Origin: Pseudorasbora parva
Taxonomy: Eukaryota; Chordata; Actinopteri; Cypriniformes; Gobionidae
DNA length: 64,000 nucleotides
Direction of reading: 5' to 3'
NCBI RefSeq assembly: GCF_024679245.1
Contig: NC_090191.1
Span: forward strand, 39,358,024 to 39,422,023
Part shown: positions 36,669 through 50,023 of the stretch, in pieces
Numbering within the stretch: position 1 is the first letter of the stretch
How the letters are laid out: each line of letters opens with the position of its first letter
Translations under genes and position numbers: made by a program
Notes under the pieces: generated by a model
Databases searched by the model: none
Seen by the model: only the letters and a program-made list of their open reading frames with translations
Told to the model about the DNA's origin: nothing

Positions 36669-37000
36669 TTAAAAGACTCCATCATGCCCCTTTTCTATCT
36701 TTGCTAAAAAAAATTAAAAAAACGTATTTTCCCCATATTCTCCATTATTGCAGCGCCTTTCCTCCCAGTCTGTCAGTAACGCTCGGTTTAGTTCCTGTCT
36801 CTATGAAGCCCCTCCTTGTGAAAAGCTCAATGTGCTCTGATTGGTCAGCTGGAGCAGTGTGTTGTGATTGGTCAAGCGCTTGTGTTTGGGAAATGGGGCG
36901 CCCCTTACCATAACCAATCAAATTTAAACATTTATGAGACAACGATATGAGACAATCGGGGTGAGCTTTGGTGACACTGTAAGCGGTCTGAGTACTCCCG
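36669..37000. mobile_element. left part of the AGAGGGACTATTATG TTAA-element family
   Basis: It starts TTAAAAGACTCCATCATGCC and shares TCCCAGTCTGTCAGTAAC and CCTGTCTCTATGAAGCCCCT with 19237-19734. The right end was not found. Confidence 0.65.
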
Positions 37001-37572
37001 GCCCTCAAAAGTGTAAATCTCTACGACTTACGGTTTGGTCTGCCTGATCACTTTTTGGGAAAGATGCTGATTAGAAATTTGAACCTTCCGTCTTGTGTAC
37101 CAAAAAAGTGCACCAATTTGGTAACAAAAACATTTGAACTGCATCATTGTATTTGCTGCCGTTGTGCATAAGCAGCGTTACGTCATACGACATCTTCAGA
37201 CAGGAAGTGGCTACTCTCCTTCTCATTAATCAACATTTGCGCGGGTCCAGGAGGAGATCCTGAATAAACGTTCAGCGAGGACGCTTGATTGGCTGCTTTA
37301 AACCCGCTGTGATCAGGGAGTAATTAACATCTCACTAATTGATTTGCATTACCGTGGTTTCTTGCATGTTGCACATGCTCATCAAAAAAACATGAGCAGA
37401 CACGTGCAAACGCGAATGCACAAGACCAGATGTTTAAATTCATTACAAACATTTATTTATTGAGCGTGTGAAATAGAATATTTAATGAAAATGCATTTAG
37501 GACGGCACATCTGCAGTGGTGAATCCATCTCAGCCATAACCTTCATTACAACCATCAACATTAAAATAGATT

Positions 37573-38055
37573 TTAAAGCAGCACTAGGTAACTTTTCAAC
37601 CTTCATAATATATTTTCAAGACTCTTGTGATGATAAATCGACTTACAATAGGTTGAATGACACGTCTGCCATAGCTTGTCGGGGTCTGTATCGTTTTCAA
37701 TCGTACTTTTAAACTTCGGGTTTCGGGTAGTAACCCGAGAACAAAAAGAACTACAAAATTTTGACTGTTTTACGGCATATATGTTACTTCCACCAACACA
37801 CACACTTCCTTACATTCGGACGTGCAAGCCCAACTTTGTTCGTCGGATAATATAGTCATGTCCGAAGCAGCACAGACAAATAAGAAAGAAAAGGTTTTGT
37901 TGGAGGAAAGCAATAAGAGGAAACGAAAAAGTGATGGGATTAAAGGCAGGACGAGGATCAAAATGTGACCAGCGTTTGCTCATCGGCGTCAGCTGAAGGA
38001 GGCGTGCCCGACCGATGCTGTCCTGCTTGTTATGGACCGACCACTCAAACATTGA
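37573..38055. repeat. partial TTAA-type element (AGCAGCACTAGGTAAC end)
   Basis: TTAA followed by AGCAGCACTAGGTAACTTT resembles the left ends at 11961 and 13744. The right terminus is not recognisable, so the end coordinate is a guess. Confidence 0.4.
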
Positions 38056-38291
38056 ACTGAAGTATCATATAGATTCTGTAAAACGCTAACCAATAGACTA
38101 CTATAATGACGCTGGCTTGTAAACGTGAGCATCGTGATTATTTGGCGTTTGAAAAAAATAAAACCCATGAAATTATATTCATATGACCTGCTGAAACATA
38201 TGCCACTGACTGTACCTGGGGTGAAGACATTTCACACGCGCCGCCAGAAGAACACCTGCATGTGAACTCCTCCTGCAGTGTTCAGGGGAAC

Positions 38292-38443
38292 CGTTAGTGC
38301 TGCACCAACCCGCGGGACGCTTTTATGAAGTTATTTGGCCCGCCCCGCACCACTGTATATATTTTTACAACCCGCCGCGCACCCGCGACCATTAAATAGA
38401 CATACGGGGTCCGCGGGTTATGAGACGACCCGCGCATCACTAG
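38292..38443. mobile_element. short MITE with CCCGCG-rich inverted ends
   Basis: It begins TAGTGCTGCACCAACCCGCG and ends GACCCGCGCATCACTAG, about 150 bp, markedly GC-rich against its surroundings. The ends look hAT-like. Confidence 0.6.
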
Positions 38444-38602
38444 TTCAGGGCTATCAGGACTGTCATGTCAACAAATGCACACGCGATGGCATCCCCTGTT
38501 GTAGGATGACAGAGCTTACGATAGTAGTTGAGGACATAATTTTTTCCAAACTGTAGGGGGACCCCGAGAGCAAAAGTTACCCAGTGCTGATTTAATGTTG
38601 AA

Positions 38603-38776
38603 GGTCTAAAAAATGCTGGGTAAAAAACACCACAATGTTGGGTCAAATATGGACTACTAAAATATGGTATATGATATATGATATAATACAAATATGGACT
38701 ATCAAATATGGACTAACACAGCAATTAAACCAACCGCAGGGTAGTCTATATTTTTATTCTATACATTTTTTAGAAT
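38603..38776. mobile_element. AACCCAGC-type hairpin MITE, degenerate copy
   Basis: TCTAAAAAATGCTGGGTAAA and ATGTTGGGTCAAATATGGAC are clear on the left. The right arm is eroded to TACATTTTTTAGAA. An ATATGGACTA segment is duplicated inside it. Confidence 0.65.
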
Positions 38777-39337
38777 TTACTGCAATTGGCAAGATTTTTC
38801 CAAAGGCTGCATTGCCTACAACAGCACCCTAAAACAACGAGTAATTTTGCTGTTGATTGACATTATTTTTTTTACATGCATTGATGAATAGTGCAAAATA
38901 AGTCCAGGATTGTGTATTAAAATGGTTAAAAAATATATATTCCATGTTCACTTTATAGAAGACAGTGCACACAAAGCATGCCGAAATAACCTAGAATAAA
39001 TGTTGTAGAATGACTAAAACGTGAAGCCTTGCCTATACGTAGGCAACTCACTCGCTTTCCCAGCAGAGCGTCTCCTTCCCTCTGTGTTTTTGTAGGTTAT
39101 AAAAAGGTTCAGCAGCCGATCGTGTGTCTCCACAAAGACTGTCATTGTGTTTTCTACTCATATCGGGGGTACCATGGTAACCGCACCCCATCTCTCTCCA
39201 AACGCGCCTGCTTTCTCTCCTCCGTAACGAGGACGAGGGCTGAGCGAGAAGACAAGCGGAACGGGAAGAGTTGGGGAGGATGGCAGGGAGAAAACAACTG
39301 TGCGTTTGGCACAGAACGCAGGGATTTCCCTCGCAGC

Positions 39338-39339
<2 letters not shown>

Positions 39340-39399
<60 letters not shown>
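39340..39399. repeat. (CA)n microsatellite, 30 units
   Basis: A pure CA tract. All longer frames on both strands here depend on it. Confidence 0.97.
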
Positions 39400-39403
<4 letters not shown>

Positions 39404-39554
39404 GCCGGATGTCACAGATGCACAACCAAACAATGAAAGGTCATTCTGTGTGTCCGTGGGATGAGAGCAGAAAGGATGGAAATAACAGCAGATGGAGACG
39501 AACTGAAACTGAATGCAAATGACACACAAACCCTCAGCACATGACAAGGAGATT

Positions 39555-39574
39555 TACTCCTCTTTCTCTCTCTT

Positions 39575-39611
<37 letters not shown>

Positions 39612-39612
39612 G
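39555..39612. repeat. (CT)n microsatellite with CTTT interruptions
   Basis: Pyrimidine tract of CTCTTTCTC type. Confidence 0.93.
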
Positions 39613-42600
39613 ACAGGCTGTCCAGCTCGCTCGGGGAAGCCGGTTAAACTCGCGCGCTCGGCACGCTGCCAGCAGCCCACGTAAAAATAGAATATCAAAC
39701 ACTTCCAAGTCCTCGCTTTTCATCTTAATAATTCAGTGTAACTTCACTTGTGAGAAGAAGTCTTGATGTTAAAATGCTTTAAATGCACTGACATCACACT
39801 CTCACACAATACTGCTCTCCTGAAAGTGTGCGAGTGTGTGTCAGGGATTTATGTGCCTTTTATGTGTGCCAAGTCAAAATAAATTATAACTATTTAAACA
39901 GTTTGCAACATTTACAGCAATTTATGGTTAAAAAAACCCAAATTAAAAACCATCGTTGTCCTGTTAGAAGATGAACTTTTGCGCCAGACTGATGGTCCAG
40001 AGCGCTCTGGAGTAGGTTTTCATCAAGAATGTCTCTGTACATTATCTTTCCGTCTTTCCTGAATAGTCTGCCAGTTCTTGTCCGCTGGAGCAGTGTGTTG
40101 TGATTGATCAAGCACTTCGAGACTGTTTGGGAAATACCAAGCCCCTTACCATAACCACCAGTTTTAACACACTACTGACTAACTCAACCAGGCACGCCCG
40201 CCCCGTTATTCTACAGTAACGGCGAATGAAATTGGCTGCTTATTTAACTAAACATGGCATGTAAACTGACTCGTTGGGTTGATGGTGTCTATATTCCACA
40301 AAATAGCAAATCCGCAATGGCTTTTAAAGGAAATGGGAGATGAGACTCTGATTGGTTTATTGCATGTTACACCCAAAACACACCCGTTTCTCATTAAGAG
40401 ACTAGGCACAACCCTTTGGGACCTTTTTTTTGTATGTTGTTAGCAAAAGTGTTTGACAGAAATGCGCTCAGATCGTTCAAATAGGGCCTTAAATGTCCTT
40501 CTACTCGTACCTTTCTACCGCTATAATATACTGACAGTCATCATAATAATACAGGTGGTATAAGTAATTAATTAAACAATTAATTAAAAAGTCTTTCTGC
40601 AAGCTGACTTAAATACTAATATACAAAATCATAAACACAAAACCAAAATGAACATAATTAAACAAATAACTGTTTAAACAAAATACCATCAAATATAAAG
40701 CCTGACTGGAAGCATTGTGGGAATATCAGCGTACAGTTTTTCTCTGTAAAGTGTAAGATGCTAATTTTTGGCAAGGTTTTAATGTTGTTTATATGTGGTG
40801 TTTTTAATATGCTTTCAGACAAACCATGTGCATAAGTCAACACCATTGCTGAGTATTTTCTCCTTTCAACTTCAGCGAAAAAGGAAAAACGCAGTTCTTA
40901 ACGACGGCTAGGGGTGCTTTAGCATATCATCAGCTATTGTCTGAAGTAGAGGTCTGCATTCCCATGGCTTTCCCGCAGGAAACGTTCAGTTTTCTTTTAG
41001 CGCGGGAGTACATTTCCAAGACAGTAGCGGTCGGTAACACTGGTGTGCTTTGGACAGGAGCGGCCGGGCTATTGTCAGACATCCTTTGACAACAGCTTGA
41101 ACTTGAAGTGAGCAAAACTTTCTGTAATGGTGGTGTTCACACAGTTCTCAGTTCACTGCCCTGAACCTGGCAATATGCTCTTGGCATTATGTCCACGAGA
41201 GCACCTTCAGAGAGAACATTCAGCCTTTGTGGTCGGATTTTGGACGAGACGTTCAGTAATGAAGCTGTTGTCAGTCAGCGTGGATGTTAAAAAAATATTT
41301 ATTTTTGCAGTAGCTATAGCTAATAAGCCAACAGTTTTCGTTTATATTTTATATTTTGAGTAACAGACGTCGTTTTTGATTTAGCCGTGAGCGGGTGGGA
41401 GTGGAATAGATCCTTTTCGGGACGAAAAAAAAACTGAAGCAGGAGAGTCTCAAGAGAAGCCGGTTATCCCGCTATATTTTTCTGTTGAAATGAAAAACGG
41501 GGTACATTTAGCAATATAGCGGATGAATTATGTATATGATGTATATTACAATGTTATGATGAACTATATGCCTTTCCTCACTTACATTCTACAGTGTTCA
41601 AAGCATTTCAAAGGATGCTGATCTTTAGAAGATGAGGAACGGGAACATGGTTTGTGTAATATTAGTAATGCATTAGCAGCTGTTTGATAACGTAAAGCAA
41701 AAGGATAATCATATTAATTACCATTACATGTCTGACGCTGTGAGCGATACCTTTGTGCAGGGTTTACTAGTAACTTGAGTAAAAGTTGAGTGAGTGTGTC
41801 TCTGAGCTGGTGTGAGTGAGTGGAGGCGGGGCTCATTTGCATATTCATGAATCTGCATATACTAAATAAAGCAAGGGTGTAGAATTACATTCAAACTATT
41901 TTGAGGCACGAAGACATTTTTTTCACAGAGAATTTTTTTTAAATATTTCACTTTGGGTGTCAGTTTTAAGGGATAAAATTATACAGAAGAGACTTTCAAA
42001 TGTTCCGTTATAATCTATTACAGTTTATTACAGTGTCTAGTAAGAGAACTAACCCTAACCGTAACCAATTAATATTATGTTACTGTTAAAATTAATCAAA
42101 ATTGTAGTGAACGCAGAAAAAATAAACAATATGATCACTTTCAAGCAATATTTTCATGTCTGTAGCACAAACAGATGAGTGTGTTTTGTGCTAATATAGC
42201 TTAAGCAATAGTAAGCTATTGTAATACAAAGCTCATGGTTTTGAATAAATCATCAGAGCCGCTTTGGGCTAGATAAGGTCCATTTTCGGATTATTTTTTG
42301 AAAGACTTGCATTGACAGCGTACGCTAGGAGTCGAATCCATTTCTGCTGGAAAACAACAGACGACGGGTATTTAAAGATAATTAGGCTGGGCATGTGGAA
42401 GATGAATGAATTCACGTTTCTGCCTGATGCAATTATGAAAGGAGGCGCTGTCATATCTCTCCAGAAAGAGTTCTAGCAAAAATGTGTCATTCCTTTCCTA
42501 AAGGGGAATAAATGCATGCAAAAACACATAAAACATCCTAAAATAGTAACAGTCGCCTCTGCCCGGCTATTAATACTACCCTGAAACAAAAGGTGCGATC

Positions 42601-44099
42601 TCGCTTTCAGAGATTTGGACTTGCGATCTACACGCCACTTTGGCGAATTAATTTTTCAGCTCTTTTCAGACGGCTTTTGGCGTCAGTTCTTATCTGGGCA
42701 CATTGTCGTCTTCTTTCTCTTTGGTTTTGGTCCTCACAAGGAGCCAAGGCTAGGGATTCAGCTGTTGCTATGGTGACCGCATTACGTAAGTTGTCATAGA
42801 GATAGGCCGGGTAGACGAGGACAGGTGTGACAGCGTGGTGCCGTTGTTCCCAAAGCCGACTCGCGCAGATTTGACCTTCTGATGTGTGTAAACGCACACG
42901 CGTGACTCTCACACACTGTCACTGTCCTGATGGCGTACGTGAAAGTTATGCTCTAGCGTTTTGGCCATCACACAGACACATGGCGAGCTTAAGGCAATTT
43001 TCACACACTACACACACACACATAAACACAAACGCTTTTACTTATTTGCTGACTGACAACTGGAGGGTCATTAATAGATTCAGTCTGTCATACACACATT
43101 TCTTACATTACATATTCAGTGAAAATTCACACGATTGTTTTCAGACGCTCCACTGACATCCAATAAAGCAGCGGGTCCCAACCTTTTTACTAAGGAACCC
43201 CTACGTTTCACAATTGCAGATCTTTATCCATCCATCTATACACTTTTGTAAATTAAATAATTATTAATACTATTGTTTATGATGATGATCTTAGAATACT
43301 TTTAATTATATATATGCGTGTGTGTGTGTGTGTCTAAAACAAATATTTTTTAAAATATTAACAATATATAATTATGTATATATTATAATATATACATTTA
43401 TTTATATTTATATAGGCTACAATTGATAAAATTTTAATTATTATTATTACTATTATTCTAGAATATATTTAATATAATAATAATCCCAACATTTGTATAT
43501 ACATTTTTAGAATATATTCAAAATAATATTTAGATTTATTTAAATAATTAAATGTATCATAATATCATTTCTCAATGTTAAGTGGTGTCTTAATTAATGA
43601 GAGCTATAAGGCTTTGAGACCAGTTTGAACAAAAGAAACTAAAAACATCCAGATGAGTGAAAAGTTGGCTATGTTATGGATAGCCATAACAAAATGCTGC
43701 ACATTACATTACTGCGCCGCTCCAGTAATTTTCTCTCAAAAACTATCAAGGCTCAAAGAATGCAGGGGACATAATGTATTGCAGTGGCACAACCTCTATA
43801 ACCAGAAGCCTGTTGTCCCCTCCCAGTCCTTACGGGCCCCTACATCAGCGCTGCGGCGGCTCCTGGGGCTCTGGAGAGCGTGTCGCGGGGAGCTGATGAA
43901 TCATGAATGGTGCTGTTTTAGTCTGGGATTGGGGGTAATTTGGCTAAATGGATATAGATGGTACGGCCGCTCTGTCTCTGCTCCATTATTAAGAGAGTTC
44001 GGAGAGATGGATGGTGGGATGAGCGAGAAGCCCGAGTGAAAATCTACCATCTTTTTTTTCCTAGTCCGCTCCAGACGGGGTTCCTAATGGATGGGAGTG

Positions 44100-44102
<3 letters not shown>

Positions 44103-44174
<72 letters not shown>
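44103..44174. repeat. (GT)n microsatellite, 36 units
   Basis: A pure GT tract. Confidence 0.97.
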
Positions 44175-44175
<1 letters not shown>

Positions 44176-44291
44176 TGAGGTGAGCGCAGCGGCGTGTGAA
44201 GGGGAAAATGTGCTCAAGAAAAACATTATCGGGTGAATACAAATTGTTGGATCATAGTAAAGCTAATAAGTGATGTAATAGAGAATACATG

Positions 44292-44544
44292 GTAACACTT
44301 TAGTATGGGGAACACATATTCACTATTAACTACGACTTTTGCCTCAATAAACTCCTAATTTACTGCTTATTAATAGTAGTTTTTGTTGCATTTAAGTTTA
44401 GGTATTGGGTAGAATAAGGTCATGCAGAATAAGGCATTAATATGTGCTTTATAAGTACTAATAAACAGCCAATATCCTAGTAATATGCATGCTAATAAGC
44501 AACTAGTTAATAGTTAATAACTGAGCCTTAAAATAAAGTGTTAC
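44292..44544. mobile_element. GTAACACTTTA-ended MITE, second copy (reversed)
   Basis: It begins GTAACACTTTAGTATGGGG and ends CCTTAAAATAAAGTGTTAC, the reverse of 23660-23940, with the interior ATGCTAATAAGCAACTAG conserved. Confidence 0.82.
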
Positions 44545-45049
44545 TGAATACATAATATTATAAAAAAAGAACCTGAATTGAGCTGGATGACGACCTTGTC
44601 TTCTATAGAGCTGTTTTACAGCTGAATTGAATTGAAAAGAATCATTGAAACAATCTTGTACAAAGGGCTATATATACATAACTTGATTACTAAAGTCATA
44701 AAGTCATCTGTGGAACATAACAGATTGTTTTTTGCCAATACAATGGAAGTCAATGGGGTCCAAATGTCTGTTTTCCCAACGTTCTTCCAAATATATTGTT
44801 TTGCGCAGAAGAATGAAAGTCATACAGGTTTAGAGAGTGTATAAATGACAATTTCATATCTCTATACTCTTTCTATATTTCACATTTATTTACATAGCAC
44901 ATTATATACACAATACAGATTTTTTTTAAGCAGCTTCACAGGAAAATAACAGTTTTAAAATTATGAAATGAGAACAATTGCAACTGTAAAGCAGCCCTTA
45001 AAACACAATAGATGTTATTTAACACAATTCAGTTCAATGTTGATTCAGT

Positions 45050-45461
45050 TTAAAGCTACACTGTGTGATATTTTCCCCCATCTAGCGGTTTAAAGGTATA
45101 TGACCACCCAGTGAATATTAGTTTCTGTTCCTCTCCATTCTGATTTTGTTTTAACTCCTACGGTGGCCGATTTAGTCCAAGATTAACACGGCTTCCAGTT
45201 CGACCTCGTCCATGAGTGCCATCTAGTGTTAACACGCGAAAGGCGAAGCTTGAATTTACGGGTATGTTCCTCTTTGGCTACTGTACTTTCAAGATGGAGG
45301 GGCAACATGGCGGCCGGCATTCGAATGGCAGATTATAAACTTACGAGAATACTTTATTACTTGAAAAAAATAAATATACATTAATGAGCACATATATTTT
45401 TGAAAGAACTAAGTGTTTTAGCTAAGAATAAACTAAAAAAAGTTACACAGTGTAGCTTTAA
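45050..45461. mobile_element. TTAA-flanked element with CACTGTGTGAT-type ends (minus orientation)
   Basis: TTAA, AGCTACACTGTGTGATATT, interior, GTTACACAGTGTAGCT, TTAA. It is the reverse complement of the 13744-14181 copy, with shared CGGTGGCCGATTTAGTCCAA and ATACATTAATGAGCACATAT. Confidence 0.87.
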
Positions 45462-48309
45462 TTAATTGACAGTGTGTCAATACTGCAAAGTTCATTAATT
45501 AAGAAACAAATACAATTTTAGCTTTTAAAACAGCTCTACAGAAGACAAGTGTCCTTATTCAGCTCAATTTGGTTCAGTGTTGATTCATTAACGTTTAATA
45601 ACAGTTTTCAGCAGTGTTGCAAAGTTCCTTTTGAAGGTTCTATATGGAACTTTAAGGTTCTTGACTCAGTTGACTTGACTCAATGCCAAAAAGTATATAA
45701 GGAGAAATGTCTTTCATGTTTAATGGATTATTTCAGTTTTTTATAATGATATGGTATGTTTATGAGCCATTTAATTCATAAAAAAAATAAATAAAAAAAA
45801 TGAATCTAGGGCTCCAGACTCCATCAAAGTGGTCGCTTTTGCAACCTTTTTTTCCTGCCGGCACAATCAAATTTAGTTAGAGGTCACCAACTGAAACGAA
45901 CGTGGAACAAAACCGCTTTACTCGTTTGAGCTGCGCAGCCTGCACCGTTTATCAGCTCGGACCAATAATGGACAGCGCTATCCGCTTGTTAAGTCGTGAC
46001 GTAAGTCACGCCATTTCTGGGTCCAAGCCTAAACTCGTTTCACTTGAGAATGCCATTGAGGCCCGTTTATGAGCGCTATTTTTCATATTAAACATCAAAC
46101 GTTTAAAAAAGTTAAACTTTTTAAATACAGTCTACACAACATTCTTAATGGTCACAGCGTTACAGACATTAATATTTCAACGATTTATAAAAGATGAATC
46201 ACTGTCTGGCCATCTGGAATTTTGGTATGGAGAAAAAGGTTATTATTATAACTTTTTGGTAGTATTTCAACACATTGTGTGTGTATATTAGCACCGTTTG
46301 TAGTTTTTCTTGTGGTATAAGATAGAGCGTTTGGACCCGGAAGCGCTGCTGCGTGACGTCAGCATTAACAACCGGATACTCACAGGCCGATCTCGAGCAC
46401 GCGAGACTGTTACACACAGTGCTGTCCAGTCAGCGAAACAGAGAGAAAGCGTCTGAATTCACTGCAGTGTTAATAACAGCGCTACCGCCAAATCTAGAGA
46501 GAAGCATTCAGATACAGCGCAGGATTCTCTGTTATGAACCATAACAGATCAAACGGTGCATGAACTAGTTAAAGAAGGCTTTTCAATCCACAAATCACCA
46601 ACATTCATCATGGATTTAGTAACGCTAATGGTACTGGGGCAGTAGTAGTCATCTTTCGGATATTTATTTCCGGGGAAATTCAAGCACTTTGCTTTAAACT
46701 TTAAGTAGCCTACTTAAAACATCTAAATAATATCCAGTTTAAATGTTGTTATTTTTAATGTAAGGACCAAAAATATTAGGCCTATTTTTTCATCTATTGT
46801 CCCCATTTGTAAAAAAATAAAAATAAAAATAAAAAACCTTTTTAAGATGCAGGAAAACTAATACTTTTATTTAAGTAGGTTTTTAAATGTATATTTAGAT
46901 ATTATGAAATCCTTATTATAAAATATAAAATCATCAAAAAATACATTTTTTGCACTGAAGTATGAAAAGTCACAGTCTCATAAAAATAAAAATAAAAAAT
47001 AAAATAAAAAACACTTCTTGAAACTTCACATCGCTAAGATTTTTACAGAAAACAAGTGAAGAGTGCTCTTTTTATATTTAATGAAGCTGTCCTCAGTTCA
47101 GTATGATACTATGGTACAAATGGTACATTTAATTAGAGTAGAATATAAAAAATGTTCCCTATTAGTTTGTTCAAAGTTAATTTTATCTGCATCTCAACTC
47201 AAGCTCATGCTCAAATTTGCATTTTCAAGAAATAAACTTTATATTATTAGGAACTGCACTTATTAATGCAAAACAGTAGTAATTTTATGATTAAATTGCC
47301 TTTATGCTGAACAATTCCACCTCCCCCCTAACAAACCAGTGCTGGTGCCATCATCTGTAGAACTTAATGGCAACGGTGCTCTCAAATGTTAGACTGGAGC
47401 TCTGAAATCCATAAAATAATCCCATGATGGAACCCCTAAAATGTTCCAAATATGAAGCGCCTGACGGAACCCTAGAAGGTTCCATTTAGAACCTTTTCTT
47501 CTGAAAGTGTTCAGATGATAAGTGTCCTGTTCCTTGAAATGAGATCAGATTCATTTGTGGAACAACAAGGGAGACAGAAACACAGATCCAAGAGCAGGCA
47601 GGTCTGACAGAATGAGGAGAAGCGTGAAAGAACAGCAGCCCTTCTGATCAGTCAGACAGACACGTTCCCGAGGGCTTCGCTCGCTCAAGTTTTGAATCAC
47701 TGATGCCCTTGCCCTGGCCTTCTGAATTTCACCCCCGTAATCAAACCACACGCACAAGCTCAAATCCCTCATGAGTGCAGGAGAGACTCTCAGAATAACA
47801 CAGAGGAAATGAATCCACCCGAAGAGCCTCGCAAACCCTTTCATTGTTCCAAACCCACTCAAGGTCAGAGAGGAACGTAAGACTATCTGTCTGCGAGGAG
47901 ATGAAAAAATATTCACATTCTGATGCTTTCAGAGAGCGTGTTCATTAAAGAAATAACATTCACCCTCGTGATGCTGAAAACTCTTTCTTCTGTGAAGCAC
48001 AAAAGAAAAAGAAAACGGACTAAAAGCATTCCAAATGTGATCCATATGAATAATGCACGTCTTCAAGTTGAAAATTAAGAGAAAGTTTGGAATTTTAACA
48101 GCATTTAACGGAGCAGAGCAGGCACACTGACCTCGAGTCAGTCAATGAACGTTTTTTGGGGAACTATTCATTCAACAGTCTGTTTCTAAATAAAACATCT
48201 CCAATACACGTCTAACATCTTTAACCCTGTACAGCATCACAAAATTTCAACTGCTGCCATTAAACACACAGAAAAAAAGTGTGTGTGTGTGTGCGCACGC
48301 AAGTATATG
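45462..48309. other. no gene recognised; one repeat relic
   Basis: A repeat-like left end (CTAGGGCTCCAGACTCCATC) begins near 45805, but its right end is not clear. The 121-residue minus-strand frame at 47551-47916 has no recognisable motif and I treat it as chance. A short (GT)n lies at 48281-48294. Confidence 0.45.
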
Positions 48310-49091
48310 TATCTAGTTGCGAGGCCATGCCTCCATGGATATTGTTTGTTTGTTCAGCACATCCCACAGATGCTCGATTGGATTGAGATCTGGGGAATTT
48401 GGAGGCCAAGTCAACTCCTCAAACTCGTTGTTGTGCTCCTCAAACCATTCCTGAACCGATTCCTGAACATGATCTGCAATAATGCTTAGGTAGGTGGTAC
48501 GTGTCAAAGTAACATTCACATGGATGGAGGACCCAAGGTTTCCCAGCAGAACATTGCCCAAAGCATCAAACTGCCTCCGCCGGCTTCTCATAGTGCATCT
48601 TGGGGTCATGTGTTCCCCAGGTAAGCCACACACACCTGGCCATCCACGTGATGTAAAAGAAAACGTGATTCCTCAGACCAGGGCACCTTCTTCCATTGCT
48701 CTGTGGTCCAGTTCTGATGCTCACGTGCCACTGTTGGTGCTTTCGGCGGGGTCAGGGGTCAGCATGGGCACCCTGACTGGTCTGCGGCTATGCCGCCCCA
48801 TACGCAACAAACTGAGATGCTCTGTGTATTCTGACACCTTTCTATCAGAACCAGCATTAACTTCTTGAGCAGTTTGAGCTCCAGTAGCTCGTCTGTTTGA
48901 TCGGACCACACGGGCCAGCCTTCGCTCCCCACGTGCATCAATGAGCCTTGGCCGCCCATGACCCTGTGGCCGGTTCTCAACTGTTCCTCTTGGAGCACTT
49001 TTGATAGATACTGACCACTGCAGACCGGGAACAGCCCACAAGAGCTGCAGTTTTGGAGATGCTCTGACCCAGTCGTCTAGCCGTCACAATT
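48310..49091 (-). pseudogene. Tc1/mariner transposase, decayed middle and C-terminal part
   Basis: Reading leftwards on the minus strand: [20 protein letters not shown] and ARGERRLARVVRSNRRAT (part of the DNA-binding region), RRPVRVPMLTP, then WSEESRFLLHHVDG where Tc1 transposases have WSDESRF (first catalytic Asp changed to Glu, codon 48674-48672), and finally WPPNSPDLNPIEHLWDVL, which holds the third acidic residue. The stretch with the second catalytic Asp is deleted: the frame jumps from IADHVQES to VQEWFEEH. Frameshifts separate the parts. The N-terminus and both terminal repeats are absent, so it cannot move itself. Confidence 0.92.
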
Positions 49092-49535
49092 TTTTTTGTT
49101 TTCTACATCAAATATATTTTAGATGGATTGGCCAGCTCTAACATATTTGAATAGCACTAAACAACACACCAGATCCAATCCATCTTAGTTTTCCTCTAGA
49201 CAAACAACTCTCAGTTTGTGTGTAATTTCACATCACACATGAAAGTGGCAGAAAACAGACAGCGCTGAGCAGCAGCAGGTGTGTGTAACATGCTGAGAAA
49301 GAGCGAATGGCCATATGTGTGTGTGTGTGTGTAGCTATTTCTGTCTGCAAACTGAACCTCCAACACAGCCCGCTGACAGCCCTCTGTCATCCCGTTCAAA
49401 CCTGCTCTCAAGATGTCAGAAGAGCAAACACCTTCACAGGTGGAGCAGACGGAAATGAATGGACTGCCTTTAGAAACCTGATCACGTCACTTTACAGTGT
49501 GTGTTTGTGTACAAGAGGATGAAAGAAGCGTGCCA

Positions 49536-49636
<101 letters not shown>

Positions 49637-49933
49637 AAATGATAAATCAGTGTGATCTCATTCTGTCATTTAAAGCAAAGTTATCTGGAAAAAAGGAAAT
49701 CATTTATTTCATCCTAACAAAATAATCTTTGAGTCTGTAATTCAAACAGCACACATACAGAAGAAGATATAGCACCAGTGTCAGCTCTTACATGTTATTT
49801 AAGACAAATATATATTTATACATTTGCTGTGAAGTTTTTCAGAGGATCCATCATTTCAACTAAACAGCCAAAAAAAAAAAAAAAACTGTAAATCTGTATT
49901 TAATTTAAGCAAAATGTAGACCAGACCGACAGA

Positions 49934-49983
49934 TAGACGGACGGACGGACGGACGGACGGACGGACGGACGGACGGACGGACG

Positions 49984-50022
<39 letters not shown>

Positions 50023-50023
50023 G
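49934..50023. repeat. (ACGG)n then (ACAG)n compound microsatellite
   Basis: About 13 ACGG units switch abruptly to about 8 ACAG units. The two units differ by a G/A change at one position, as if the change spread by slippage along part of the array. Confidence 0.95.

Larger units (their letters stand above)
38777..44291. other. no gene; microsatellites and eroded repeats
   Basis: It contains (CA)n at 39340-39399, (CT)n at 39555-39612, a fragment at 40086-40210 matching the interior of the 19237-19734 element (GTGTGTTGTGATTG), a GC-rich repeat end near 41385-41480, and (GT)n at 44103-44174. No exon recognised. Confidence 0.5.

Noticed and set aside
40930..41115. 61-residue Ser/Thr-rich minus-strand frame
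   Set aside because: Short and unrecognised; close to an eroded GC-rich repeat end, so probably a repeat remnant.
47551..47916. 121-residue minus-strand open frame
   Set aside because: No domain, signal or family resemblance; composition gives no support for coding.
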